A stretch of 64,000 nucleotides of DNA from Ichthyophis bannanicus (lineage: Eukaryota; Chordata; Amphibia; Gymnophiona; Ichthyophiidae): NCBI GenBank assembly GCA_033557465.1, contig CM066031.1, forward strand, positions 1,667,742,800 through 1,667,806,799, read 5' to 3'. Made by a program: the position numbers and the translations under genes. This document shows positions 53,258 to 62,942 of the stretch, in pieces. The first letter of the stretch is position 1, and each line of letters opens with the position of its first letter. Under the pieces are notes generated by a model. It was not told the DNA's origin, made no database searches, and was given only the letters and a program-made list of their open reading frames with translations.

Positions 53258-53799
53258 TTTCCTAACCATGGCTCTACAGATCAACAAACAGTAAGGATTT
53301 GAGGATTTGTTTGTTTGTTTTTATTATATTACATTGCTAGCTCTCTGACTGGGAGCTCTTAAAAAGGTTTTTTGTATATTTTTTAAAGCAAGGTTACTTT
53401 CTTTTTGGTGCTTTAGGGGACCTTTCCTTGAGCACAATAGGTTGCTGAACTCTAGTAACCTCCTCAGATTTAGAAACTGCTAACACCTAATCAAGAGTTA
53501 GTGGGGTTGATTTCCTGAGTGCAGCTGAGGCCTGCATAAAAGGCTCCAGTGCCTTGCCCTGTTGAGGCTTTCCTAACCAGGGCTCTACGGATCAACAAAC
53601 AGTAAGGATTTGAGGGTTTGTTTGTTTGTTTTTATTATATTACATTGCTAGCTCTCTGACTGGGAGCTCTTAAAAGGGTTTTTTGTATATTTTTTAAGGC
53701 AAGGTTACTTTCTTTTTGGTGCTTTAGGGGACCTTTCCTTGAGCACAATAGGTTGCTGAACTCTAGTAACCTCCTCAGGTTTAGAAACTGCTAACACCT
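53258..53799 (+). repeat. 231-bp direct repeat upstream of gypsy gag
   Basis: 53,258-53,488 and 53,569-53,799 are near-identical (TTTCCTAACCATGGCTCTAC against TTTCCTAACCAGGGCTCTAC; later GAAACTGCTAACACCT in both). The 80-bp spacer has CCTGCATAAAAGGCTCC, a TATA-like site just before copy 2. Copy 2 leads directly into the gag frame. This could be a duplicated leader/LTR part of the gypsy element. No LTR boundary can be fixed from this end alone. Confidence 0.75.
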
Positions 53800-53825
53800 G
53801 TGACACAGTGGATAATACAGAGCCC

Positions 53826-56480
53826 ATGGAGGTTAATGAAAATGAGAAACTTACCTCAGATTTGGCTGAACAGGAAAGCTCAGTGCACGGAGAAACAGCT
53901 GAGCAGCTAATGCCTCCAGCACAAGTAAAGCCAAAAGACATTAGAAGGAATTTTCCCTGTAATAGTTGTGACGCAGGGAGAAACAGAAAGGCTCATCAGG
54001 AGCACCTGTGCCCAAAGTCTCACGTAACGTGCAGAGAAGGGAAGAATATAAGTTCCTGGTTAGAACCAGGAAGGGGCAGTTCTGGAAGGGGTCCTGGAGA
54101 GGGCAGACCGGGATAAGGAAGTCCTGGAGAGGGCAGACCTGGAAGCAGTCCTAGAGAGATTTCTGCAGGAAGCAGTTCTGGAGGAGGCAGTCTAGGAGGA
54201 GGCAGTCTGGGAGGAGGAAGTCCTGGAGAGGGCAGACCAGGAGAAGGCAGCCACTCAGGAGGACTGAGCAAACAGCCAATGAGCACAGGTCATGCTGAAG
54301 GAAGTTTGCCGGTAGAAGGAAATTCTAAACGTGACTTCAGAGCAAGGAACAGCTGGAGAGGTAACCAGGAACTTGCTAGCTCGGAAGGAGGCTGGAGAGC
54401 CCGGGAGAAAGTCCTCAACAACCCAGAAGCAAAAGCCAGTAACAAGGTAGAAAGGTGGGAACCTTGTTTTTCCAAAGAAGGGGTTAAAAGCTCTATATGT
54501 TTTAAAGGGCGTGGCCCTGGACATAACCATAAAGCAGAAAGATATCTGAAAATGGAGGTCCAGGAAGTCTTACGCTGGATGAGCTTGCAATTCGACAAGC
54601 AGAGGGAGCTAGCTCAGCTGAGCCAGGAGAAGGCCACTGCAGCCCTACAGGCCCAGCAGAAGCCCCTAACGGACCTGTTGCAAGCTCTACTGGAGGAACC
54701 AAGGAAAGAGACAGCACCACAAGAATACTTCTGTGGGGTAGGCCCACAGAATTGTGGGATGTGGACATTTGGACAAATGACTAAAAATGATAATTTTGAT
54801 GATTATGTGGAGTCATTTGAGAGGGTAGCTCTCAATGCACGCTGGCCAAAAGAGCAGTGGGCAGTCAGACTGGCCTCATCCTTAACAGGAGAAGCTCTGT
54901 CGGCTTATAGAGCAATGCCTGCCGCTCTGGCAGCAGAGTATGAAGAGGTAAAAAGAGCAATACGTGACAGGCTAGGCCTAACACCTGCTGTGTATAGACG
55001 TATGCTAAGGGCAACTAAGCTTCAAGCAGAGGAAACACCAAAGGCACTGTGCCATAGGGTGCGCAGTTTGGTTTTGAAGTGGCTTGAACCGGAGGGAAAA
55101 ACTCTGGATAGCATAATAGATGCAATTGTGCTAGAACAGTATTATGAGGCAGTTCCTGTAGAGATGAAAACCTTTTTAACATTACAGAATTGCCAAACCT
55201 CAACTGAAGCAGCGCAGTTAACAGAGTGGTTCCTTGAAGCCGAATTGGCTAAAAAGATACCAGGAGGCACTGAAAGTAAGTTGGGATTGGCTAGTTCTGG
55301 CAAGGCAAATAGAGAGTCTCGAATGGGTGCTCGGTACACAAGTGAGTGTTTGCCCAAGAGGGAGGATAGGAATGCTTTGTTAAAATGTTTTATGTGTGGA
55401 AAGCTAGGGCACATGAAGAAAGATTGCATCTACCGAACTGCACTGATAACAAATGATAACAAGCATGTACAAGAGGGATTCCGCATAGATGTGGAGGTGC
55501 AAGGAGTCCCTGCAAGAGCTTTGCTTGACTCGGGGGCGGACCAGAGTATGGTCTCCCGAAAGTTTTGTCAAACCATACGGGCCCAAAATGGTTCCACCCT
55601 GAGTCAAACCGAAGGGATAGCTAAAATAAGGTGCATTCATGGGTCCTCCACCTGTTATCCTCTTTTCAGACTGATGATAAAAGGATTAGGAGTCCGAAAG
55701 AAAGCCCTAGTAGCCCTAGTGCCAAAACTACCTTTCGACTTAGTCTTGGGTAGGGACTGGCCCCCATTTGACAAGGGGCTAAGGGAAGGTCTGCACCTAG
55801 AAGGGGATAGGACATCAAAAAGGTCCCAGCTCCAAATTCCCGGGAACCAAGAAAAACCTCCAGAGGAAGGGGATGGACGGGAAGGGGAGAGGTCCCTTGG
55901 GTATCCCCGCAGAGTAGAAATGGAAGAGAGGCCTAAGCCAGCGAGCAGTGATGGAGGGGAAGCTATGGCAACTTTGGTTCCCGAGCCTCTGTTTGAAAAA
56001 CCCACAAAGATAAGTTCTTATTCAAAACCCCAGGTAGAAGCAGAAACGCCCAGTAAGGGAGGCTTCATATTAAAATTTTGCAAAATATCCCCTAACGCCC
56101 AGAGCCCGCAAAAAGCGACTGCAGCCTCAGCAGGGTATGACCTTTTTAGTGCGGTGGCGGAGATAGTCCCCAAGCGGGGAAAAGCCCTGATCGATACGGG
56201 GTTGCAAATTCAACTGCCAACAGGGTGTTATGGGCGAATAGCTTCCCGATCCGGACTGGCATCGAAGTATTTTATCGATGTCGGGGCCGGGGTTATTGAC
56301 CCTGACTACAGGGGAGGGGTTAAGGTTTTGCTCTTTAACTTTGGGGAATGAGATTTTGAAGTAAAAATAGGGGATAGGATCACCCAGATCATTTGTGAAT
56401 GATTTGGGTCTCCAGAGGTGAAGGAGGTGCCCCAATTGACCCCTACTAGCCGGGGAAGCGGCGGATTTGGCTCCACGGGG
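53826..56480 (+). pseudogene. Gag-protease-dUTPase polyprotein
   Basis: Frame from ATG 53,826, with a TAA at 54,114, then open to 56,351. A Gly/Ser repeat tract is at 54,065-54,255. The SCAN-like capsid is near 54,990-55,250 (KWLEPEGKTLDSIIDAIVLE.., TEAAQLTEWFLEAEL). CCHC is CFMCGKLGHMKKDC (55,387-55,428). Protease: ALLDSGADQSMVSRKF and FDLVLGRDWPPF. dUTPase: motif 1 ASAGYDLFSA, motif 2 GRIASRSGLASK, motif 3 DVGAGVIDPDYRGG, then TGA at 56,349, motif 4 GDRITQII, a second TGA, and motif 5 RGSGGFGSTG near 56,453. Both TGAs fit CGA-to-TGA decay of Arg codons. Confidence 0.9.
54065..54255 (+). repeat. GGAG-rich minisatellite in gag
   Basis: Imperfect ~12-27 bp units of the type CCTGGAGAGGGCAGACC and GGAGGAGGCAGTCT, coding Gly/Ser/Pro/Arg-rich repeats (SPGEGRPG, GGGSLGG). 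Probably a length-variable linker. Confidence 0.85.
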
Positions 56481-57549
56481 CAGAGGGAGGTACAGGGACT
56501 CACCGCCACCTCAGGGGAAAAGATAGAGGACGATCTAGGTCCCCAGGTCGAGGACTGTAGAACGGATTCAGCTCCCAAAATAGGCATGGAACTGTCGCTG
56601 CAACAGCAGCGCCAGTTAGCCCAGTTACTTGCGCGGTTTAAGGACGTCCTTACGCCTATACCGGGGGAAACCGCACTAGTCGCCCATGAAATTCTCACCC
56701 CTCCCGGGAAAATTGTGCGGCAGCGGCCTTACCGCTTACCAGAAACCCGTAAGAGGGAGGTTATTTTCACAAGTCCAGGAGATGTTACACATGGGCATAA
56801 TCGAAGAATCCAAATGTCCCTGGTGCAGCCCAGTAGTCCTGGTCCCTAAGCCTGATGGCAGCCTTCGGTTCTGCATTGGCTTCAGGCAGGTTAACGCCAT
56901 ATCCCTCTTCGATGCATATCCAATGCCGCGGATCGAGGAGTTGTTGGACAGACTGGGGAAGGCCCGGTATCTGACCACCCTTGACCTTACCAAGGGATAT
57001 TGGCAGATACCATTGACCCGTGCCTCCAGATCTAAGACGGCGTTTAGCACTCCTCTTGGCTTATTTCAGTTCCGGCGCATGCCATTTGGTTTGCATGGCG
57101 CCGCAGCAACATGTCAGAGGCTTGTTGACCAAGTCCTACGCCCCCACCAAAACTATGCGGTGGCTTACATGGACGATATTGTCATCCATAGTACCACCTG
57201 GGCACAACATCTTCCCCGAGTCGAAGCCTTACGGCAGGCCGGGTTGACCTTAAACCCCGGGAAATGCCTGTTCGCAGGAACAGAGGTCAAATATTTAGGG
57301 CATATGGTGGGGAAGGGGACGGTCCGACCCCTGCGTAATAAAATAGAGCGTGTACAGAACTTCCAGCGTCCGATAAACAAGAAACAACTCAGACGTTTCT
57401 TGGTTTTAATAGGGTATTACCGGTGGTTCATACCCAGGTTCGCGGAGGAGAGTGCAGTGTTGACAAATATGTTGAGGAAAAACGCGCCCAATAGTCTACG
57501 GTGGACACCAGAAGCGGAGGCCGCCTTCACATTGCTGAAGGGGAAACTA
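56481..57549 (+). pseudogene. Gypsy reverse transcriptase
   Basis: Starts in one frame (..QRQLAQLLARFKDVLTPI.., APPGKIVRQRPYRLPE-type text) and shifts by one near 56,775 to 56,790-57,549: HMGIIEESKCPWCSPVVLVP, DGSLRFCIGFRQVNAIS (usual C-x-D-Y/F-R with a Gly), YPMPRIEELLDRLGKARYLT, TLDLTKGYWQIPL, FGLHGAAATCQRLVD and catalytic AVAYMDDIVIHS, then GLTLNPGKCLFAGTEVKYLG and FLVLIGYYRWFIPRFAE. Catalytic Asp pair kept. Ends at the mariner TA. Confidence 0.93.
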
Positions 57550-58870
57550 CGAGGGGGTACCCAAAAAAAACAGGAATAACATTGCCGTGGGCGGAGCTTG
57601 TGTAGTACGCACTTCTGCCGCTAGGCGTGTATAGTGCAACTCATTGTCAGTTCAGTGCCGCCTGTGTTGTCGACCTGGCTTGTTCTGTTCATCTGCAGTG
57701 ATTGTTTTTGCTAGCGCTGTTTTGGTTCTTGTTTCTTTTTTTATGATGACAAGTTTAAGTGAACAACGTGCAGCTGTGAAATTTTGTTTTCTACTCAGTA
57801 AAAATGCTGCTGAAACTGTTTTAATGTTGAAAACAGCTTATCAAGATGACGCTATGGGAAAAAGTCAATTGTACCAGTGGTTTGCTCGGTTTAAAAATGG
57901 CGACATATCGATTGATGACAAATCTCGTTCTGGGCGTCCATCAACTGCCCGAATCGACAAAAATATTGAAAAAATTAGAGAGCTTGTGCTCACAGACCGT
58001 CGACAGACAATTGATCAACTGTCAGAGATTAGTGGTTTATCTTGGAGCTCGGTTCAGCGAATTTTAACGGAAGATTTGGGAATGAAAAGGGTTGCTGCCA
58101 AGTTTGTTCCTCGGGTTCTGACTGACAATCAAAAGGAACATCGAGTTGAAACATGTCGTGTTTTGAAATAACAGCTTGAAACTGATCCAGATTTTCTGTC
58201 AAAGGTCATTACAGGTGATGAGTCATGGTGCTATGGTTATGACCCAGAAACAAAGCAACAGTCAAGCCAATGGAAGACGTCATCATCACCCCGTCCAAAA
58301 AAATGTCGTCAAGTCAAATCAAACATCAAAACAATGCTGATTTGCTTTTTTGATGCCAAGGGGGTAGTTCATTCAGAGTTTGTTCCCCCAGGTCAGACCG
58401 TCAATCAAACCTTTTATTTGGAAGTTTTAAGAAGAATTGCGCAACAGTGTTCGTCAAAAAAGACCCGATTTGTGGCAGACAGGAGACTGGTTCTTCCACC
58501 ACGACAATGCACCTGCACACACAGCCATCTCTGTTAGACAGTTTTTGGCTAAAAATGGCATGGTTCCGCTGCCCCACGCACCTTACTCGCCTGACCTGGC
58601 TCTGTGCGACTTTTTCTTATTTCCACGCATGAAAAGGGGCATGAAAGGACACCGATTTGACAACATTGAAGTCAAGAAAAAAAAGAGGGAGGAGCTGTCA
58701 GCCGTTTCAAAAGATGACTACAAAAAATGTTTTGAACAGTGGAAGCACTGGTGGGACAAATGTATCAGTTGTAATGGAGAGTATTTTGAAGGGGATAAGG
58801 TTGTTTTGTTAAGAATTTTAAATAAATAGCTTTTAAAAAATAATTCCTGTTTTTTTTGGGTACCCCCTCG
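57550..58870 (+). mobile_element. Mariner transposon, complete, 1,321 bp
   Basis: Perfect 28-bp terminal inverted repeats (57,550-57,577 and 58,843-58,870) starting CGAGGGGGTACCC, flanked by TA on both sides (57,548-57,549 and 58,871-58,872). Contains one transposase gene with a stop and a frameshift. The identical TIRs show it is young relative to its host. Confidence 0.97.
57743..58829 (+). pseudogene. Mariner transposase, DD34D type
   Basis: Starts ATG 57,743 (MMTSLSEQRAAVKFCFLLSK). Helix-turn-helix region: GKSQLYQWFARFKNGD and the linker SGRPSTA. Then TIDQLSEISGLSWSSVQRIL and a premature TAA at 58,169-58,171 (Gln-type codon). The catalytic blocks are VITGDESWCYGYDPETKQQS (first Asp), FHHDNAPAHTAISV (second Asp) and YSPDLALCDFFLFP (third Asp, DD34D spacing). 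A frameshift lies near 58,440-58,480. The protein ends ..VVLLRILNK at 58,829. All three catalytic Asp residues are kept. Confidence 0.95.
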
Positions 58871-59270
58871 TATGTAAGGCTCCGGTCCTCTACGGAGTGG
58901 ATTTTGGACGCACTTTTATCCTTCAGACAGATGCATCAGAGTCTGGGCTGGGAGCTGTACTCTCCCAAGAGTTCGAGGGTACCGAACACCCAGTTCTGTA
59001 CTTAAGCAGAAAGTTGTCCAAGGCTGAGGGCAACTATTCGACCATTGAGAAGGAATGCCTGGCCATTAAGTGGGCAATTGAGGCGCTCAGATTTTATCTC
59101 ACCGGCCGGCACTTTGTACTGATTATAGACCACGCACCTTTGAAGTGGTTAGGCACTATGCAAAATCACAACCCTCGCCTCACTCGCTGGCACCTAGCAT
59201 TACAGGCATTTAGCTTTACAATACACCACAGGGAGGGCAAGTTACATCTAAATGCAGATGCTTTATCTAG
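58871..59270 (+). pseudogene. Gypsy RNase H domain
   Basis: Continuation after the mariner: LYGVDFGRTFILQTDASESG (first Asp), LSRKLSKAEGNYSTIEKECL (Glu), YLTGRHFVLIIDHAPLKWLG (second Asp region) and HHREGKLHLNADALSRR (His/Asp end). No stop over this stretch. The frame then runs into CR1-2 (KEHFPLRERVQSLEARVAD), which is foreign. Confidence 0.93.
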
Positions 59271-59574
59271 GCGCAAGGAGCACTTTCCTCTCAGGGAACG
59301 AGTCCAATCTCTGGAGGCTAGAGTAGCAGACTAGGCAGACATAAGGAAGACAGAAAGGTATATAGACGAGACCTACAGGGACGAAGTACTGAAGTCCCAA
59401 CTCCAGTCTAGCAGTCTCCCTGTTGCCATGGAGGAGAGAGGTCCTGTGACAGGACAGCATCAACCTGCTGTGGCAGGAAATGATCCTGTAGCTAGGACCT
59501 GTCCTCCAAGTGATGTAAAACCCTCACGCACCAAGGAGATTTCTCCAGGGCCATGTGCCCATAAGGGAAGGATT

Positions 59575-60080
59575 AGGACAGCCATTATAGTTGGTGATTC
59601 AAAAGGCATGTAGATAGCTGGGTGACTGCTAGACATGAGGATCACCTGGTAACATGTCTGCCTGGTACAAAGGTAGCAGACCTCACACGCCACCTAGACA
59701 GGATTTTAGACATCGCTGGGGAAGAGTCTGATGTTTTGGTACATGTTGGTACAAATGACATAGGGAAGTGTGGTAGGGAGGTCCTGGAGACCAAATTTAG
59801 GCTTTTAGGTAGGATGTTGAAATCCAGAACAACCAGGATAGCATTCTCAAAAACGCTTCCCGTTCCACACACAGGACCCACAAGGCAGGCAGAACTCCGG
59901 AGTCTCACTGCATGGATGAGACAATGGTGCAAGGAAGAGGGTTTGGGATTTCTTAGGAACTGGGCAACATTCTAGGGAAATGAAGGACTTTTCCAAAGGG
60001 AAAGGCTCTATCTTAACCGGGATGGAAGCAAGCTCCTGGCATTAACCTTTAATAAGGAGATACAGCAACTTTTAAACTAG
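59575..60080 (+). pseudogene. CR1-2 ORF1 SGNH-esterase remnant
   Basis: IIVGDS followed by a small deletion, then open at 59,622-59,975: ADLTRHLDRILDIAGEESDV, VHVGTNDIGKCGREVLETKF, GRMLKSRTTRIAFSKTLPVP and LTAWMRQWCKEEGLGFLRNW, a TAG at 59,974, and a decayed LYLNRDGSKLLA end. Colinear with CR1-1 ORF1. Confidence 0.88.
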
Positions 60081-60289
60081 ATAATAGGAGAAAGCCGACA
60101 GACGGAACAGAGCGCAAAGTTCGGAAGGATGTATCCTCGAAGGCTACTAGCAAAAGACTGAAGTTACGGCATATCAACAGAGAGGTTCTAAAACAGACAA
60201 AAGTAACCCAAATGCCCTTAAGTACAGAGCAGACAGAGCTTAAAGATTCCAAATTATCCCTGTCTACTGATAACTAGATTAATATAAAT

Positions 60290-60910
60290 AAAATACAATC
60301 TCTAAAATTCTTGTATGCAAATGCTAGAAGTCTAAAATAAGATGAAAGAGTAAGAATATAAAGCACTAAATGAGAGGTAAGATATAACTGTTATCTCAGA
60401 GACCTGGGGGAAGGAGTACAACCAGTGGGACACTGTGATACTTGGATACAAGTTATATCACAATGATAGAGTAGATCAAATTGGTGGATAGTTTGCATTC
60501 TATGTTAGAGAGGGCATTGAGTCACAGAGAATTAAAGTTTTGCAGGAAACAAAATATACTATAGAATCTCTATGGATCGAAATTCCATGTAAAAAGGAGA
60601 AGGCAATAGCAGTGGAAGTTGTACTACTGATCGCCTGGCCAGAATGAACAAATGGATGATGAAATGCTCAAAGAAATCAGGGAAGCTAACAAAAGCTACA
60701 ACGCAATAATAATAATGGGTGATTTCAATTACCTTGATATCGACTGAGTCAGTGTCACGGAAGACATGCTAGGAGTTGAAGTTTCTCATTGAAAAAAATG
60801 ACTACTTCTTGGAGCAGCTGGTTCATGAACCGGCAAGAAGGGAAGCCATTTTGGTCCTAGTCCTTAGTGGAACATCAGATCTGGTGCAAGAGATAAGGGT
60901 GTTGGGGCCA
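60290..60910 (+). pseudogene. CR1-2 endonuclease remnant
   Basis: Heavily decayed copy of the CR1 endonuclease: LKFLYANARSLK, a VISETWG-like block and IIIMGDFNYLDID near 60,710-60,745 (GDFN retained), then FLEQLVHEPARREAILVLVL. Many stops. It ends at GTTGGGGCCA (60,901-60,910), one copy of the insertion duplication. Confidence 0.85.
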
Positions 60911-61208
60911 GAGCTGTACCAAGTCATAATTGCAACCTGTGCGACTTGCACACCAGGCGCGCCTTCCCCCTCACCTATACCTTCATCCAGTCGGCTGCCT
61001 GTTCTTCCCCTGCTGCTGGCATGTTTTGTTGTCTCCGCAGCAGCAGCAGAGCAGACCTGATCTCAAATTAAAAAGAAAACAAAACAAAAAACATGCGGGT
61101 CTTTCCACTCTGAGCTTTAGGCAGATATGATCCCTCCCTAATCTGACGTAGGTTTGCGTCAGAGGAGTTTGGGACCAGACTAGCCATTCAAATGCGGGTA
61201 CTTGCAAC

Positions 61209-62473
61209 TGACGTCAGTACCGGGAAAAATGGTAGAAACCATTATAAAGGACAAAATTACTCATCATGTAGATAGTCATGGCTTAATGGGAGACAGCCAA
61301 CATGACTTTAGACAAGGAAGATCTTGTCTTACTAATCTGTTATGTTTTTTTGAAGGTGTGAATAAACTGGTAGACAAAGGTGAGTTGGTTGATATAGTGT
61401 ATCTGGACTTTCAGAAAGCCTTTGACAAGGTCCCTCATCAGAGACTTTTGGCAAAACTAAAGATTCATGGGATAGGAGGCAGTGTACTATTGTGGATCAG
61501 GAACTGGTTAAAAGATAGAAAGCAGAGGGTAGGACTGAATGGCCAATTTTCCCAATGGAAAAAGGTGAATAGTGGAGTACTCCAGGGATCTGTGCTGGGT
61601 CTGCTGCTTTTTGACATATTCATAAATGACCTGGAAAAGGGAATAATGAGTGAGGTTATCAAATTTGCAGATAACACAAAACTTTTTAAAGTTGTTAAAA
61701 CCCAAGAGGATTGTGGAAAATTGCAAGAGGATCTTGATAAATTGGAAGACTGGGCATCCAAATGGCAGATGAAATTTAATGTGGACAAGTGCAAAGTTAT
61801 GCACCTAGGAAAGAACAACCCAAACTATGGTTACACGAAGCAAGGTTCCACATTGGGAACCACTACCCAGGAAAAAGATTTAGGTGTTATCGTGGATAAC
61901 ATGTTGAAACCCTCCATCCAGTATGCAGCGGCGGCAAAGAGAGCAAATAAAATGCTAGGTATCATAAAGAAAGGAATGGAAAATAAAATAAAGCATATTA
62001 TAATGCCTCTGTATCGTTCCATGGTACGACCGCACCTTGAATATTGTGTGCAATTCTGGTCGCCATATCTTAAAAAGGATATAGCGTTATTAGAAAAGGT
62101 GCAGAGAAGAGCCACCAAAATGGTAAAGGGGATGGAAGGATATTCCTATGAAGAGAGGCTAAGAAGGTTGGGGCTCTTCAACCTGGAAAAGAGATGGCTG
62201 AGAGGAGATATGATAGAGATCTATAAATTAATGAATGGAGTGGAACGTGTAAACATAGCTCGTTTGTCGTCAGAATATAAAAAGACTAGGGGACATGCAA
62301 TGAAGCTACAGGGTAACCTATTTAAGACTAATAAAAGGAAATATTTTTTCACTCAATGTGTAATCAAACTCTGGAATTTGTTACCGGAGGATGTAGTAAA
62401 AGCTCTTAGTGTAGCTGGGTTTAAAAAAGGTTTGGACAAGTTTCTAGAGGAAAGGTCGATAAACCATTATTAA
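61209..62473 (+). CDS. CR1-3 reverse transcriptase, open but active site changed
   Basis: About 421 codons with no stop: VETIIKDKITHHVDSHGLMG, YLDFQKAFDKVPHQRL, LWIRNWLKDRKQRVGLNGQF, SGVLQGSVLGLLLFDIFIN, then IKFADNTKLF, where the catalytic FADD is FADN (CR1-1 has FADD), DLDKLEDWASKWQMKFNVDK, YRSMVRPHLEYCVQFWSPYL and ..VIKLWNLLPEDVVKAL.., ending SINHY. The N-terminal endonuclease is missing. The Asp-to-Asn change should abolish polymerase activity. Confidence 0.92.
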
Positions 62474-62648
62474 AAGGGACCCAGGATATCACTGCTTGAC
62501 CCAATACAAGCATTGAGGAACCTGTGTCTTTTGGGGAGACTGCTAGGTACTTATGACCTAGATTGGCCACTGTTGGAAACAGGATAGTGGGCTTGATGGA
62601 CCTTGGTCTGACCCAGTATGGCATATCTTATGTTCTTATGTTCTTATG
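61209..62648 (+). mobile_element. CR1-3: 5'-truncated CR1 in the foldback element
   Basis: Starts at CR1 RT codons (..SVPGKMVETIIKDK) and runs to the CTTATGTTCTTATGTTCTTA tail at ~62,648. It shows the least decay of the CR1 copies here. The 3' UTR matches CR1-1. Confidence 0.93.
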
Positions 62649-62942
62649 AATAGCTGGCCTGGTCCCTTCCTTCTCTGAAGCCACCTAACATCAGAGAAGG
62701 GAGGGATGGACCAGACCTGTGGAAAGACCCATGTATTTTGGGTTTGTTTGTTTTTAAATCAGGTCTGCTAAGATGCTACCAGTGCAGCAGCTGCTGAGAA
62801 AACAAAAAGTGGTGGTGGCAGGGCAACAGCAGGCAGCGTAGGGGGGAGCCGAGGACAGCAGCCCGAAATGTGCCACTAAGCCTTTCCACCCTGTATGGCT
62901 GCACTATTCCCACAGAGCTAGGTACGGTGCTGGTTGGGGTCA

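Larger units (their letters stand above)
53808..59270 (+). mobile_element. Ty3/gypsy-type element with SCAN-like Gag and dUTPase
   Basis: Gene order is Gag (SCAN-like capsid, CCHC) - protease - dUTPase - RT - RNase H. It is cut at ~59,270 by CR1-2, so integrase and the 3' LTR are not in view. A mariner splits RT from RNase H. Its removal, with one TA, restores ..LLKGKLCKAPVLYGVDFGRT.. in frame. RT and RNase H patterns are Ty3/gypsy (Metaviridae-type). Stops and a frameshift make it non-coding now. Confidence 0.9.
60911..62932. mobile_element. Foldback-like insertion with 10-bp TSD
   Basis: Flanked by GTTGGGGCCA (60,901-60,910) and GTTGGGGTCA (62,933-62,942), 9 of 10 identical. Removing it rejoins CR1-2. 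The ~300-bp arms 60,911-61,208 and 62,649-62,932 are imperfect inverted repeats: AGCAGACCTGATCTCAAATT pairs with the reverse complement of 62,757-62,772, and ACATGCGGGTCTTTCCACTC with the reverse complement of 62,715-62,733. CR1-3 lies between them. No transposase. A non-autonomous foldback DNA element is likely. Outer arm identity is weak. Confidence 0.6.
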
